Positions 45,335 to 54,528 of a DNA stretch of 64,000 nucleotides are shown here, piece after piece (within the stretch, counting starts at the first letter, position 1; every line of letters starts with the position of its first letter). A program made the position numbers and the translations under genes. The DNA lies in assembly GCF_001889005.1 (NCBI RefSeq), contig NZ_CP018153.1, forward strand, positions 1,770,501 to 1,834,500, read 5' to 3'. Under the pieces are notes generated by a model. The model did no database searches, was not told the origin of the DNA, and saw nothing but the letters and a program-made list of their open reading frames with translations. The stretch comes from Christiangramia salexigens (GTDB lineage Bacteria > Bacteroidota > Bacteroidia > Flavobacteriales > Flavobacteriaceae).

Positions 45335-46258
45335 ATGGAAGATTTCACTATAGATATTATACCCACCACGACCTCTAAAATTGTGAAATTTGAGGCCAAT
45401 AAGTTCCTTACGCGCCATGAGAGCTATGAATTCAAGAACATAGACGAGGCAAAAAAATCACCATTAGCTCAGCAGTTATTTTACCTTCCGTTCGTAAAAA
45501 CGGTTTATATCGCACAGAATTTCATTGCGATAGAAAAATATGACATTGTAGAATGGGCAGATGTTCAGCAGGAAGTTGCAGATCAAATAAAGACTTACCT
45601 GAATAAAGGCGGCGTAGTGATCAAAGAAGATACTTCTAAAAGCGGAAATATACCGGTTACGGTATATGCTGAAAGCACACCGAATCCCGGAGTAATGAAG
45701 TTTGTAGCCAATAAGAAACTGGTACTTCAATCAACTGAATTCAAGAATATAGATGATGCTAAAAATTCACCCTTAGCTCAGAAGTTATTTCACCTGCCTT
45801 TTGTTAAAGAGATCTTTATGGATCAGAACTATATTTCAATCCAGAAATTCGATATTGCCAGTTGGGACGATATCACAATGGAGCTACGTGAATTTATAAG
45901 AAACTATCTTCAGGAAGGCAATGAAGTTCTTACAGCTGAGACGGCAGATTCAACGTCTAACAACTCTGAAGCGCCTGCAGAAACTAAGGACGACAAGCCA
46001 TCTTTTGAAGACCTGGATGATACCTCTCAACAGATCGTAGCCATTTTGGATGAATATATTAAGCCTGCGGTAGCAAGTGATGGCGGAAATATATTATTTG
46101 ATAGTTATAACGAAGAGAACAAGACGGTAAAGGTAATTCTGCAGGGAGCCTGCAGCGGATGCCCCTCTTCAACTATGACCCTGAAAAGCGGGATAGAAAC
46201 CATGCTTAGAGATATGCTGAAAGATAAAGTACAATATGTTGAAGCGATCAACGGATAA
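45335..46258 (+). CDS. Nfu/NifU family Fe-S scaffold with two N-terminal domains
   Basis: 307 residues. Two Nfu N-domains in tandem (about 5-95 and 110-200) share NIDEAKKSPLAQ/NIDDAKNSPLAQ and LPFVK; only the second keeps STPNPGVMKF, while the first has TTTSKIVKF. A linker rich in Ser, Glu and Asp follows, then the NifU C-terminal domain (about 225-307) with Cys273 and Cys276 in GACSGCPSSTM. It assembles or delivers Fe-S clusters. Single-gene unit with terminator. Confidence 0.93.
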   Translation: MEDFTIDIIPTTTSKIVKFEANKFLTRHESYEFKNIDEAKKSPLAQQLFYLPFVKTVYIAQNFIAIEKYDIVEWADVQQEVADQIKTYLNKGGVVIKEDTSKSGNIPVTVYAESTPNPGVMKFVANKKLVLQSTEFKNIDDAKNSPLAQKLFHLPFVKEIFMDQNYISIQKFDIASWDDITMELREFIRNYLQEGNEVLTAETADSTSNNSEAPAETKDDKPSFEDLDDTSQQIVAILDEYIKPAVASDGGNILFDSYNEENKTVKVILQGACSGCPSSTMTLKSGIETMLRDMLKDKVQYVEAING

Positions 46259-46260
46259 TA

Positions 46261-46288
46261 AAAAGCCCCTTTAAGGGGTTTTTTTTAT
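46261..46288 (+). terminator. Nfu gene terminator
   Basis: Short stem (GCCCC/GGGGT core) followed by eight T, immediately after the stop codon. Confidence 0.8.
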
Positions 46289-46391
46289 GCCCTGATTTTT
46301 CGAATGATCTAAGTCAGCATACAGGTAGCCTGAATTTAATATTTTGTATTTTTAATCAGACTGAATTTTACGCGATCCTATTATATAATTT

Positions 46392-46416
46392 AAACGCTCC
46401 TGCTTTGTGAGCGTTT
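46392..46416 (+). promoter_or_regulatory. Hairpin in the leader of the DUF255 gene
   Basis: Eight-base perfect stem AAACGCTC/GAGCGTTT with a nine-base loop, 20 bases before the ATG. There is no T run beyond TTTT, so it is a weak terminator candidate and could be a leader structure or operator. Confidence 0.35.
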
Positions 46417-46436
46417 TGTGATTATACCCTATTGTC

Positions 46437-48485
46437 ATGAATAAAAAAGAACAGCATCATACCAACGATCTTATCCATGAAACCAGCCCTTATCTATTGC
46501 AGCATGCGCATAATCCGGTTAACTGGCAGGCCTGGAAAGACGAGGTTTTAGAACAAGCCAACGACGATGACAAACTTTTATTGATAAGCGTGGGATACTC
46601 AGCTTGCCACTGGTGCCATGTTATGGAACATGAAAGTTTTGAGGATGAAGAGGTGGCCGAGATCATGAATTCTAATTACACCTGCATTAAGGTTGATCGT
46701 GAAGAGAGGCCCGATGTAGATCAGGTTTATATGAATGCCGTGCAGATCATGACAGGAATGGGAGGCTGGCCAATGAATGTAGTAGCCCTACCCGACGGCA
46801 GACCTGTTTGGGGCGGGACTTATTTCAAAAAGGATCAATGGAAAGAAGCCTTAACTCAGATCGCTAAACTTTATAGGACCAATCGGGAGAAAATGTATGA
46901 ATATGCAGGAAAGCTAGAAGAAGGTCTTTCTCAGGCACAGATTATAAAACCTAATGAGGAGGATGACGAGATCCACAAAGATTTCTTTTTACCGGTGATA
47001 GAGAAATGGAAACGCTCAATAGACCTCAGAAATGGTGGAAACAAGAGCGCACCAAAATTCATGCTTCCCAATAATTACGAATTCCTATTAAGATATGCTT
47101 TTCAAACTTCGGATAAGGATCTAAAAAATTATAGCCTTCATACCCTGGATAAGATCTCCTGGGGTGGTGTTTACGATCCCGTAGGTGGAGGCTTTTCCAG
47201 ATATAGTGTAGACGAGCGCTGGCACGTTCCGCATTTTGAAAAAATGCTCTATGATAATGCACAACTTGTAGAGCTTTATTCAAAAGCCTACAGGCTTACA
47301 AAGAATCCCTGGTATAAAGAAGTGGTTGAGGATAGCCTGAAATTTATTCGAAGAGAAATGACCGATAAAAGCGGTGCATTCTATTCTGCGCTTGATGCAG
47401 ATAGCGAAGAAAAATCGGCTAAAAAGTCTGAAGGAGCATATTACATCTGGACAAAACAAGAACTTTCAGAAATCATAGAGGACGACTATGAACTTTTTAA
47501 AAGTTTCTATAATATCAACTCTTATGGAAAATGGGAGGAAGATAAATATGTATTGATAAGAACCGAATCCCTGGAAAGCATTGCCATAAAGCATAACATC
47601 AGTTTAAAAGATCTAAACAACAAAAAGAAAAATTGGAACAATAAGTTATTTATAGAACGGAATAAGAGACAGCGGCCGGGCCTTGACAACAAAAGTCTAA
47701 CCTCCTGGAACGCGATGATGATTAGCGGATATACCGAGGCCTATAATAGCTTTGGGAAGGAGGAGTATTTGCAGGTTGCCATTAAAAATGCAGAATTCAT
47801 CTGCAGTAAACAATTACGCGATAACCATAGCTTATTCCATTCCTATAAAAATGGCAAAAGCTCAATTAATGCTTATCTGGAGGATTATGCATTTTGTATA
47901 AAGGCCTTTCTGGACCTTTATCGCAGTAGCTTTGATAAAAGCTACCTAAAACTTGCTCAAAACCTCATAGATAAAGTTCAAACTGAGTTTTACGATGAAA
48001 AATCAGGACTTTTCTTTTTCACATCCATCAAAGATCGCCCGCTTATAACTAAAACTATTGAATATAATGACAATGTGATCCCGGCATCGAATTCAGTAAT
48101 GGCCAGAAACCTATTAAGATTAGGAAAACTTACCGGCAAGATGGAACTTGTTAAGCAAGCAAAAAAAATGCTCACCTCAATAATGGATAGGATTCCGGAG
48201 TACCCACAAGGCTTTTCCAACTGGTTAATGCTTTTAATGGATTTTAGTTTCCCGCATTATGAGATCGCAGTTACCGGAAAAAATTATAAGGAGATAATTT
48301 CATTTTTTAATGAGCACTATCTCCCAAATACTGTGATGGCGGCTTCAGCAGGACCAGATAATCTTTTTTTACTCGATAAACGCTATAAAAAGGATGAAGA
48401 TTTAATCTACATATGCCAGGAAGGGAATTGCCAGCTACCTCAGCACTCAAAAACCGACGCTTTAGCCCTAGTAGAGCAAGTTTAA
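46437..48485 (+). CDS. DUF255 thioredoxin-fold protein (spermatogenesis-associated protein 20-like)
   Basis: 682 residues. The N-terminal DUF255 thioredoxin-like domain opens NDLIHETSPYLLQHAHNPVNW and has the CHWCH motif (Cys57, Cys60) and VDREERPDVD; GGWPMNV follows. The C-terminal two thirds form a helical (alpha/alpha)6-barrel-like region similar to N-acylglucosamine epimerases (GGVYDPVGGGFSRYSVDERW, HFEKMLYDN). The family is universal but poorly characterised; a redox role is plausible from CxxC. No signal peptide, hence cytosolic. Confidence 0.92.
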   Translation: MNKKEQHHTNDLIHETSPYLLQHAHNPVNWQAWKDEVLEQANDDDKLLLISVGYSACHWCHVMEHESFEDEEVAEIMNSNYTCIKVDREERPDVDQVYMNAVQIMTGMGGWPMNVVALPDGRPVWGGTYFKKDQWKEALTQIAKLYRTNREKMYEYAGKLEEGLSQAQIIKPNEEDDEIHKDFFLPVIEKWKRSIDLRNGGNKSAPKFMLPNNYEFLLRYAFQTSDKDLKNYSLHTLDKISWGGVYDPVGGGFSRYSVDERWHVPHFEKMLYDNAQLVELYSKAYRLTKNPWYKEVVEDSLKFIRREMTDKSGAFYSALDADSEEKSAKKSEGAYYIWTKQELSEIIEDDYELFKSFYNINSYGKWEEDKYVLIRTESLESIAIKHNISLKDLNNKKKNWNNKLFIERNKRQRPGLDNKSLTSWNAMMISGYTEAYNSFGKEEYLQVAIKNAEFICSKQLRDNHSLFHSYKNGKSSINAYLEDYAFCIKAFLDLYRSSFDKSYLKLAQNLIDKVQTEFYDEKSGLFFFTSIKDRPLITKTIEYNDNVIPASNSVMARNLLRLGKLTGKMELVKQAKKMLTSIMDRIPEYPQGFSNWLMLLMDFSFPHYEIAVTGKNYKEIISFFNEHYLPNTVMAASAGPDNLFLLDKRYKKDEDLIYICQEGNCQLPQHSKTDALALVEQV

Positions 48486-48557
48486 CATAATTTAAAGATT
48501 AATTACGTAGTATTTTTTTACAATAGGGGCTTAAATAATAAACTGAGAAAAAATTTT

Positions 48558-49424
48558 ATGGAAAAGTTGAACAATTACGGCTCTATTGCCAAAGAATATG
48601 TCAATAAATTTATTGATTACCTGCCTACATTAGTCGGTGCTTTGATATTGCTTATCGTAGGTTTATGCGTGATCAAAATGATCGTAAAATATGTTCAGAA
48701 AATCTTTGAACGTAAGGATTACGACAAAACACTTGAATTATTCTCCCTAAATGCAATTAGATGGGGATTAAAGATAATACTCTTTGTTCTGGTAATCACA
48801 CAGCTTGGGGTAGAAAGCGCCTCTCTGGTTGCTGCTATTGGTGCCGCAGGTCTGGCAATTGGTCTCGCCATGCAGGGATCATTATCCAACCTTGCAGGTG
48901 GAGTTCTTATTATCATCTTAAAACCATTTAAGGTTGGAGATTGGATAGAAGCTCAGGGTGTTTCTGGTAGTGTTGTGGAAATCTCTCTTTTTTATACCAA
49001 ACTGGATACCTTCGGCAATCAAAGAGCTGTAATACCCAACGGTGAATTGAGTAACGACAATATTATTAATTACAGTTATAATGGCACCAGAAGGGAGAAT
49101 ATGTCTTTTGGAATTTCCTATGATGATGACATTAAGAAAGCCAAAGAGGTTCTAATGAATCTTGTAAAAGAACAAAAGGATATTCTTCAAGATCCGGCAC
49201 CTCAGGTATTGGTTTCAGAACTTGGAGATAACTCAGTAAATTTCTCTGTTAGATATTTTGCTCCTAACAGCGTATTCTGGGATCTTCACTGGTACATGAT
49301 CGAAGAAGGTAAGATTAGACTTGAAGAGGCCGGAATGACCATTCCTTATCCTCAAAGAGATGTTTATCTATACGATCAGACAAAAATGATTGGAACTAAG
49401 GAAAAATCGAATACTGCCGAATAA
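48558..49424 (+). CDS. MscS family mechanosensitive ion channel
   Basis: 288 residues, three membrane helices (about 19-42, 65-85, 90-110). The pore helix has the MscS pattern AAIGAAGLAIGLAMQGSLSNLAGG, followed by the beta domain (PFKVGDWIEAQGVSGSVVEI) and a cytoplasmic cage. This is the short MscS type. It opens under membrane tension to release solutes during osmotic downshock. Converges with tsaB. Confidence 0.95.
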   Translation: MEKLNNYGSIAKEYVNKFIDYLPTLVGALILLIVGLCVIKMIVKYVQKIFERKDYDKTLELFSLNAIRWGLKIILFVLVITQLGVESASLVAAIGAAGLAIGLAMQGSLSNLAGGVLIIILKPFKVGDWIEAQGVSGSVVEISLFYTKLDTFGNQRAVIPNGELSNDNIINYSYNGTRRENMSFGISYDDDIKKAKEVLMNLVKEQKDILQDPAPQVLVSELGDNSVNFSVRYFAPNSVFWDLHWYMIEEGKIRLEEAGMTIPYPQRDVYLYDQTKMIGTKEKSNTAE

Positions 49425-49427
49425 ATT

Positions 49428-50087
49428 CTAACCGGCAATAAAATCCTTTAGATAATAAGGTTCAAAATAAGCGACATCTTCGGTGTCGCTTTTTTTGTAT
49501 TTATAATCAGCGATCTCTGCCATTTCTTTAGCTGAAGGAAATTGCTGCTTGTGAAATACCGCATTAGGATGCTTATAAATGTCTTCAAATTTGGCAACCC
49601 CATTCCCTATAAAATGGACTTCAGATTCATCGAGATATTCCTTAAAAGAAGTCTCATCAAGAATTTGCGCTTTAGTATCCCTGAGTTGTTTAAAATCTGA
49701 TCCAAAAACCGCCGAATAAACTTCCATTCTCCTTGCATCAAGCATTGGTATATAAATACCTTGCTTTCCTTTTAATTTCTTTGCCAGTAGATCTAAGGTC
49801 GGAATACTAATCAAAGGAATATCCAGAGAAAAACACAGGCCTTTGGCAGAAGATACACCTATTCTCAAACCGGTGTAAGATCCAGGTCCTTTGCTCACTG
49901 CAATAGCATCAAGATCTTTAGTATTCAAATTATTCTCTCTTAAAACCTCATCTATAAAAACATGAAGCTTTTCCGCATGAGAATAGTTCCCGGAATTATC
50001 TTCTCTTAAACTTATAAGTTTTCCTCCCTTCGCCAAACCAACAGAACAGTTAGTAGTGGCAGTCTCCAGACATAGAATAGTAGCCAA
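49428..50087 (-). CDS. tsaB: tRNA threonylcarbamoyladenosine biosynthesis protein TsaB
   Basis: 219 residues. It opens with ILCLETATTNCSVGLA and contains SKGPGSYTGLRIGVSSAKGL, both typical of TsaB, a partner of TsaD and TsaE in the t6A modification of tRNAs reading ANN codons. It lies 11 bp downstream of the efflux adaptor and may be cotranscribed with it. Confidence 0.94.
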   Translation of the reverse strand: MATILCLETATTNCSVGLAKGGKLISLREDNSGNYSHAEKLHVFIDEVLRENNLNTKDLDAIAVSKGPGSYTGLRIGVSSAKGLCFSLDIPLISIPTLDLLAKKLKGKQGIYIPMLDARRMEVYSAVFGSDFKQLRDTKAQILDETSFKEYLDESEVHFIGNGVAKFEDIYKHPNAVFHKQQFPSAKEMAEIADYKYKKSDTEDVAYFEPYYLKDFIAG

Positions 50088-50098
50088 AATGCGTTGTT

Positions 50099-51367
50099 TT
50101 ACTCGTTTTCTTCTTTCTTTACTTCAATTTCGTCACCCGAATCGAGATTTCTGGTAACAGTAGTATAAGGGCCGGTGATGATCACATCTCCTTCTTCAAG
50201 ACCTTTTTTTATCTCGATATTAGAGTCATCCTGGATCCCTGTTTCTACAACACGCAATTTAGCTTTCTTTCCGTCTTTTATAAAGACACATTCAAACTTT
50301 TCTTCATTTTTATCTGAAGATTTAGGCTTAAAGGATTTTTTAATTGATGTAGTGTCGGTTTTTATAACAATAGAACTAATAGGCACAGCCAGAACTTTAA
50401 CGCGCTTATTTGTTATGATATCTACGGTGGCCGTCATACCGGGTCTGAAAGGAGAAAAATTCTCAGGCTTTCCTTCCTGAAGTTCGGCATAGGATTCTTT
50501 TAAAATTCGAACCTTAACCTTAAAATTGGTTACCTGATCCGTAGTTAACTCATTATCGGCCGTATTTGATATTTCAGTTACCACGCCTTTAAAATCTTTT
50601 CCCAGATAGGCATCAACTTCCACGATAGTAGAATCACCAACAGACACCTTCACGATATCATTTTCGTTAACATCTACCTCTACTTCCATATTACCAAGGT
50701 TAGCAACCCGTAATATTTCAGTTCCGGCCATTTGCTGTGTCCCCACTACTCTTTCACCCAATTCTACATCGAGTTTTGAGATCGTACCAGTCATCGGTGC
50801 AAAAATATTGGTCCTCCCAAGATTATCGTTGGCCTCGGTTACCGTAGCCGCAGAACTCTGCATACTGTAATATGCCGATTCCTTATTGGCCTGAGCCATT
50901 TCGTAATTGGAAATAATGCCGTCCCACTCGGCTCTGGAAATCACACCTTTTTCAAATAAGGTTTTGTTTCGGTTGTAATCGGCTTCGGCCTGTTTCAGGT
51001 TGGCCTGTGTTTGTGCATAATTTGCCTTGGAATTCTGATATCCTGCTCTTGCTCTTTCTACACTGGATTGGTAGATATCCGGATTAATACGCACCAAAAG
51101 ATCTCCTTTGGTCACTGCCTGACCTTCTACTACAGGCAACTCAATGATCTCTCCGGAAACTTCAGATGAAAGTTTCACTTCCACTTCCGGTTGAATTTTT
51201 CCGGTTGCAGAAACAGTTTCAGTAATATCCATAGGTTCGATCTTGGAGATCTCAACCTCTTTTACGTTTGCAGAAGAGCCAAACCAACCGGCTTTTTTAC
51301 CGATTACCAATAATACTATAAGGGTCAATACGACTCCAAGGATTATGAAAAGTGTCTTTTTTTTCAT
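50099..51367 (-). CDS. Efflux periplasmic adaptor subunit (MacA/HlyD type)
   Basis: 422 residues. One N-terminal membrane anchor (about 5-22), lipoyl-like halves around a long coiled-coil hairpin (about 95-190), beta-barrel and membrane-proximal domains; ATGKIQPEVEVKLSSEVSGEI and ERVVGTQQMAGTEILRVANLGNM. MacA-type adaptors connect an inner-membrane ABC or RND pump to TolC. A TolC gene is three bases upstream, but the pump itself is not in this operon: tsaB comes next. Confidence 0.92.
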   Translation of the reverse strand: MKKKTLFIILGVVLTLIVLLVIGKKAGWFGSSANVKEVEISKIEPMDITETVSATGKIQPEVEVKLSSEVSGEIIELPVVEGQAVTKGDLLVRINPDIYQSSVERARAGYQNSKANYAQTQANLKQAEADYNRNKTLFEKGVISRAEWDGIISNYEMAQANKESAYYSMQSSAATVTEANDNLGRTNIFAPMTGTISKLDVELGERVVGTQQMAGTEILRVANLGNMEVEVDVNENDIVKVSVGDSTIVEVDAYLGKDFKGVVTEISNTADNELTTDQVTNFKVKVRILKESYAELQEGKPENFSPFRPGMTATVDIITNKRVKVLAVPISSIVIKTDTTSIKKSFKPKSSDKNEEKFECVFIKDGKKAKLRVVETGIQDDSNIEIKKGLEEGDVIITGPYTTVTRNLDSGDEIEVKKEENE

Positions 51368-51370
51368 TCT

Positions 51371-52807
51371 TTAAAATTTTAATTCCGAAACAGGAATTCC
51401 AAAATATAATTCTACAACTTTTAATTTGAATATATAGTCGTATTTCGCCCTGAGGGCCTCACGCTGAGTATTTTCATATCGAATTTTAGCCTGGCTAAAA
51501 TCGAAGGCATTGGTCAAGCCTACATCAAATCTTTCTGAAGCATATTCAAATGCTTTTGCCTGAGCTTCGGCGGCGACTAATGCTGCTTCATAAGCTTTGA
51601 ACGAGCCTTTGGCATCTGTATAGGCCTGATAGACATTCGCTTCAAGATCCTGCTTTGCCTGCTCAAGACGATATTCTGCACGTTTCACACCTACTTCACT
51701 TCTTTTAACCTGATTTCTTGTTGCAAAACCATTTAAAATGGGGATGCTCAACTGAAAACCATAGCTGAACCCGTCATTTCTGGATAGCTGATCAAAAAAT
51801 GGCAAAGGGTCACCAAGTGCTGCAATGGAATTAGGAGCCACAACAATTTGTTCTGTTTCCCTAACAACACCGATCTCTCTAAAAGGGTCCTGAGGATCTG
51901 CCTCAAAGCCTATAACTCTTTCCTGTCCGGATTCCCTAGTATTATAATTAAAGAAGGCTCCAAGTGATGGCAAATAAGCTCCTTTAGATAATTCAACATC
52001 CTGCGCGGCAAGATCCATATTAGCCTGGGCGATCTTAATTTCAGATCTTTCCTCTCGAGCTCTTTCAACAACCTCCTGTACGGAATTGTTTAACACTTCA
52101 CTACCAAATACACCGTAATCTCTTTCGGCTATATTGAAATTTTTATAATCTCTAATTCCAAGAATCTGCGCCAGGTTAATAAGACTGATCTGTATCTGAT
52201 TTTCGGCAAGTATGATCCTTTGCTCCTCATCTGCGATCGTCGCTTTAATCTCTAAAAGATCTCCCATGGGCAAAACACCTGCATCTACAAGATCTGTAGT
52301 TCTTTCTAATTGTTCTAAACTAACTTCATTTTGTGACTGAATGATCTCAAGGTTTTGTTTATTAAAGAGTACCTGCAGATAAGCATCGGCCACAAAAAGG
52401 GTGATATCATCTTTCATTTTCTCGAGGGAATATTCACCCGCAAGCTTTGACATTTTAGCCCTTTGAAGTTGTTTGAAATTTCTTAGACCATCAAAAAGGG
52501 TAATTCCGGCGGTAACTCCTGCAGAAAAGTTTCTTACAGTTTGGTTTTGAAGTATCCCAGTGGTCACATTTTGAGTAAGACCTGAATTCCAGGCATTGGT
52601 CGCCTGGGCATTAACAGAAGGTATAAAATTACCAAGCGCATCACGCCTTTCAATATCTGTCAATTCCAGATCGAGTTCTGATTGTTTGACAGAAAGATTA
52701 TTTTCCAAAGCGTAATTCACGCATTCTTCTAAGGTCCATTTTTTCTCCTGAGAGTACAAAACACTGCACAGCAGCATCAAAAAGACCATTAAGGAATTAT
52801 TTTTCAT
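51371..52807 (-). CDS. TolC family outer-membrane efflux protein
   Basis: 478 residues. Signal peptide (1-19), then WTLEECVNYALENNLSVKQSELDLELT, the usual opening of the family, and two repeated halves of long helices. It forms the trimeric exit duct through the outer membrane. First gene of the unit tolC-adaptor-(tsaB). A perfect palindrome lies 24 bases before its ATG. Confidence 0.93.
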   Translation of the reverse strand: MKNNSLMVFLMLLCSVLYSQEKKWTLEECVNYALENNLSVKQSELDLELTDIERRDALGNFIPSVNAQATNAWNSGLTQNVTTGILQNQTVRNFSAGVTAGITLFDGLRNFKQLQRAKMSKLAGEYSLEKMKDDITLFVADAYLQVLFNKQNLEIIQSQNEVSLEQLERTTDLVDAGVLPMGDLLEIKATIADEEQRIILAENQIQISLINLAQILGIRDYKNFNIAERDYGVFGSEVLNNSVQEVVERAREERSEIKIAQANMDLAAQDVELSKGAYLPSLGAFFNYNTRESGQERVIGFEADPQDPFREIGVVRETEQIVVAPNSIAALGDPLPFFDQLSRNDGFSYGFQLSIPILNGFATRNQVKRSEVGVKRAEYRLEQAKQDLEANVYQAYTDAKGSFKAYEAALVAAEAQAKAFEYASERFDVGLTNAFDFSQAKIRYENTQREALRAKYDYIFKLKVVELYFGIPVSELKF

Positions 52808-52830
52808 AGTGGATGTTCTGGCAGATAAGT

Positions 52831-52845
52831 CTATAAACTTTATAG
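52831..52845. promoter_or_regulatory. Perfect palindrome upstream of tolC (candidate operator)
   Basis: CTATAAACTTTATAG: seven-base arms around a single central base, 24 bases upstream of the tolC start codon. The size and position fit a dimeric repressor site such as those of TetR or MarR regulators, but no regulator gene is adjacent. Confidence 0.45.
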
Positions 52846-52977
52846 GATGTTACACTAAAAAAATATTTCCTTATTTCCGGACGGTAAATAACTCATTAAT
52901 AAAACTAGAATATCCACCCTTCTAAGGAACAGAAAAGGAACAATTGGGAGTATTAAAAAAGCTGAGGGCTTATGCTC

Positions 52978-53208
52978 TTAGGAAGTTTTGTTCCTGTTTT
53001 TAAACATACGGTACATGAAGAATCCAATTCCTCCGATCAACAGATACGGGAACATCATCAAATAAAGAATACCGTCATTTATCCCTTCGGCCGCACTTTG
53101 GTCTGCCTCACTTTCAAGGACAGCCCGGCACATGGAACATTGAGCCTCTGCGAGTGCAGGAACACAAAGAAGAATGAACAGGAATAAATACTTTACTTTC
53201 ATCATCAT
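52978..53208 (-). CDS. Small membrane protein with CxxC after signal peptide
   Basis: 76 residues. Signal peptide (1-23), then QCSMCRAVLE (Cys24 and Cys27, so a CxxC pair at the mature N-terminus), one membrane helix (about 47-66) and a basic tail. It ends the cytochrome oxidase accessory cluster and probably faces the periplasm with its CxxC, perhaps binding copper or haem or acting as a thiol; the function is not established. TAATTTTG (53236-53229) upstream could be a -7 box, without a -33 TTG. Confidence 0.72.
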   Translation of the reverse strand: MMMKVKYLFLFILLCVPALAEAQCSMCRAVLESEADQSAAEGINDGILYLMMFPYLLIGGIGFFMYRMFKNRNKTS

Positions 53209-53253
53209 TTACTTTTTCCAGGTCTATTCAAAATTACGGAAATCCTGAGTCAC

Positions 53254-53793
53254 TTAATAATATGGCATCATAAATAAGAAAACCAAAACACCGGTAATTG
53301 CAACATAAAGCCAGATAGGGAAAGTCCATCTTGCAATAGCCGCATGCTTATCATACTCCCCGCTAAGACCACGATACATCGTGAATAGTACCAATGGAAC
53401 GATAATAGCCGACAGCACGATATGACTTATTAAAATAAAGAAATAGACATACCTTAGAATTCCTTCACCACCGTAAGGCACAGGTTCGTTACTTATCTTG
53501 GATATTACATAACTAATAAGAAAGATTACCGAAAGCCCAAAAGCCGTGATCATGGTATTTCTGTGCATAACATAATTTTGTATGCTCATGAAGAAATACC
53601 CAAGAATAAGAAGCATCGCTGTTCCAAAATTCAGCAAGGCATGAAATAATGGAAAAGTAATGGTATCTGTACCCAAGAAATTATAACGTTCCGGCAATAG
53701 CATTAGCACGAAAACAATAACGGGTACTGCGATAGACAAGCCTATGATGACAGGGATGGCTACACGATCTGAATTTTTAAGAAATGCTTTCAA
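53254..53793 (-). CDS. DUF420 membrane protein (cytochrome oxidase assembly associated)
   Basis: 179 residues with five or so membrane helices. DUF420 proteins are related to CtaM/YozB, known in Bacillus to be needed for cytochrome oxidase biogenesis. Conserved features: FGTAMLLILGYFFMSIQNYVMHRNTM and the His-containing FILISHIVLSAI. Overlaps the SCO gene by four bases (ATGA), so translation is coupled. Confidence 0.88.
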   Translation of the reverse strand: MKAFLKNSDRVAIPVIIGLSIAVPVIVFVLMLLPERYNFLGTDTITFPLFHALLNFGTAMLLILGYFFMSIQNYVMHRNTMITAFGLSVIFLISYVISKISNEPVPYGGEGILRYVYFFILISHIVLSAIIVPLVLFTMYRGLSGEYDKHAAIARWTFPIWLYVAITGVLVFLFMMPYY

Positions 53794-54527
53794 AGTAATT
53801 TCTTTATATCTTCTATTAAAATATCTATTTGCTGTTGCTCTTCATTATCTGCAACACTTTTATTTCGTTCGATATAACCCCTGTAATATATAAGAGGATT
53901 TCCAAACTTATCGTCTCTAGACCTTATATAACCTTCCTTATCAACAAGCACGAACATTCCCTGATGCGCAAACCCGCCTGGAGCTGACTTTTCCTCTCCA
54001 GCATAGATTCCGAATTCCTTATTAGCTAAATTATAAATTCTTTCTTTATCTCCAGTTAACAAGTTCCAGTTAGGATGATCTATCCCGTATTTCTCAGCGT
54101 AGTTTGAAAGCACTTCAGGTGTATCGTGTCCAGGATCTATACTTACTGAAGCAATTCCGAAATCTTCATTATTACTGAATTCTTTTTGAACCTCTACCAG
54201 ATTCTTATTCATTATAGGACAAATGGTAGGACAGGTTGTAAAGAAAAATTCAACCACATATACCTTGCCTTTATAATCTTCATTTGAAATGGTATCGCCA
54301 TCCTGATTAACAAATTCGAAATCTGGTGCTTTCTTTCTTTCTCCATTTATTTCCAGGTAACCAACCGCAGGCGCCACCTTTTCTGATGAAACCTTATTCT
54401 GTTTCTTGTTAAGCCTGTCTGATGAGGTCACTTCATTATCGTTTATACGATCTATGATCTTTGGAATGAAAATAATTCCAAAAACTAAGATCACCAGCGA
54501 TACACCTACGTACGAATAGTTCTTCAT
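53790..54527 (-). CDS. SCO1/SenC family copper chaperone
   Basis: 245 residues. N-terminal membrane anchor (about 5-23) and a periplasmic thioredoxin-like domain. Copper ligands are present: Cys99 and Cys103 (CPTIC) and His188 (GFAHQGMF). It delivers copper or reduces cysteines for the CuA site of cytochrome c oxidase subunit II. It lies between DUF420 and a cysteine-free paralogue. Confidence 0.95.
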   Translation of the reverse strand: MKNYSYVGVSLVILVFGIIFIPKIIDRINDNEVTSSDRLNKKQNKVSSEKVAPAVGYLEINGERKKAPDFEFVNQDGDTISNEDYKGKVYVVEFFFTTCPTICPIMNKNLVEVQKEFSNNEDFGIASVSIDPGHDTPEVLSNYAEKYGIDHPNWNLLTGDKERIYNLANKEFGIYAGEEKSAPGGFAHQGMFVLVDKEGYIRSRDDKFGNPLIYYRGYIERNKSVADNEEQQQIDILIEDIKKLL

Positions 54528-54528
54528 T

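Noticed and set aside
52962..52981. Hairpin at the end of the small CxxC gene as a terminator
   Set aside because: On the minus strand the stem has two A-C mismatches, and the T-rich side fits only partly.
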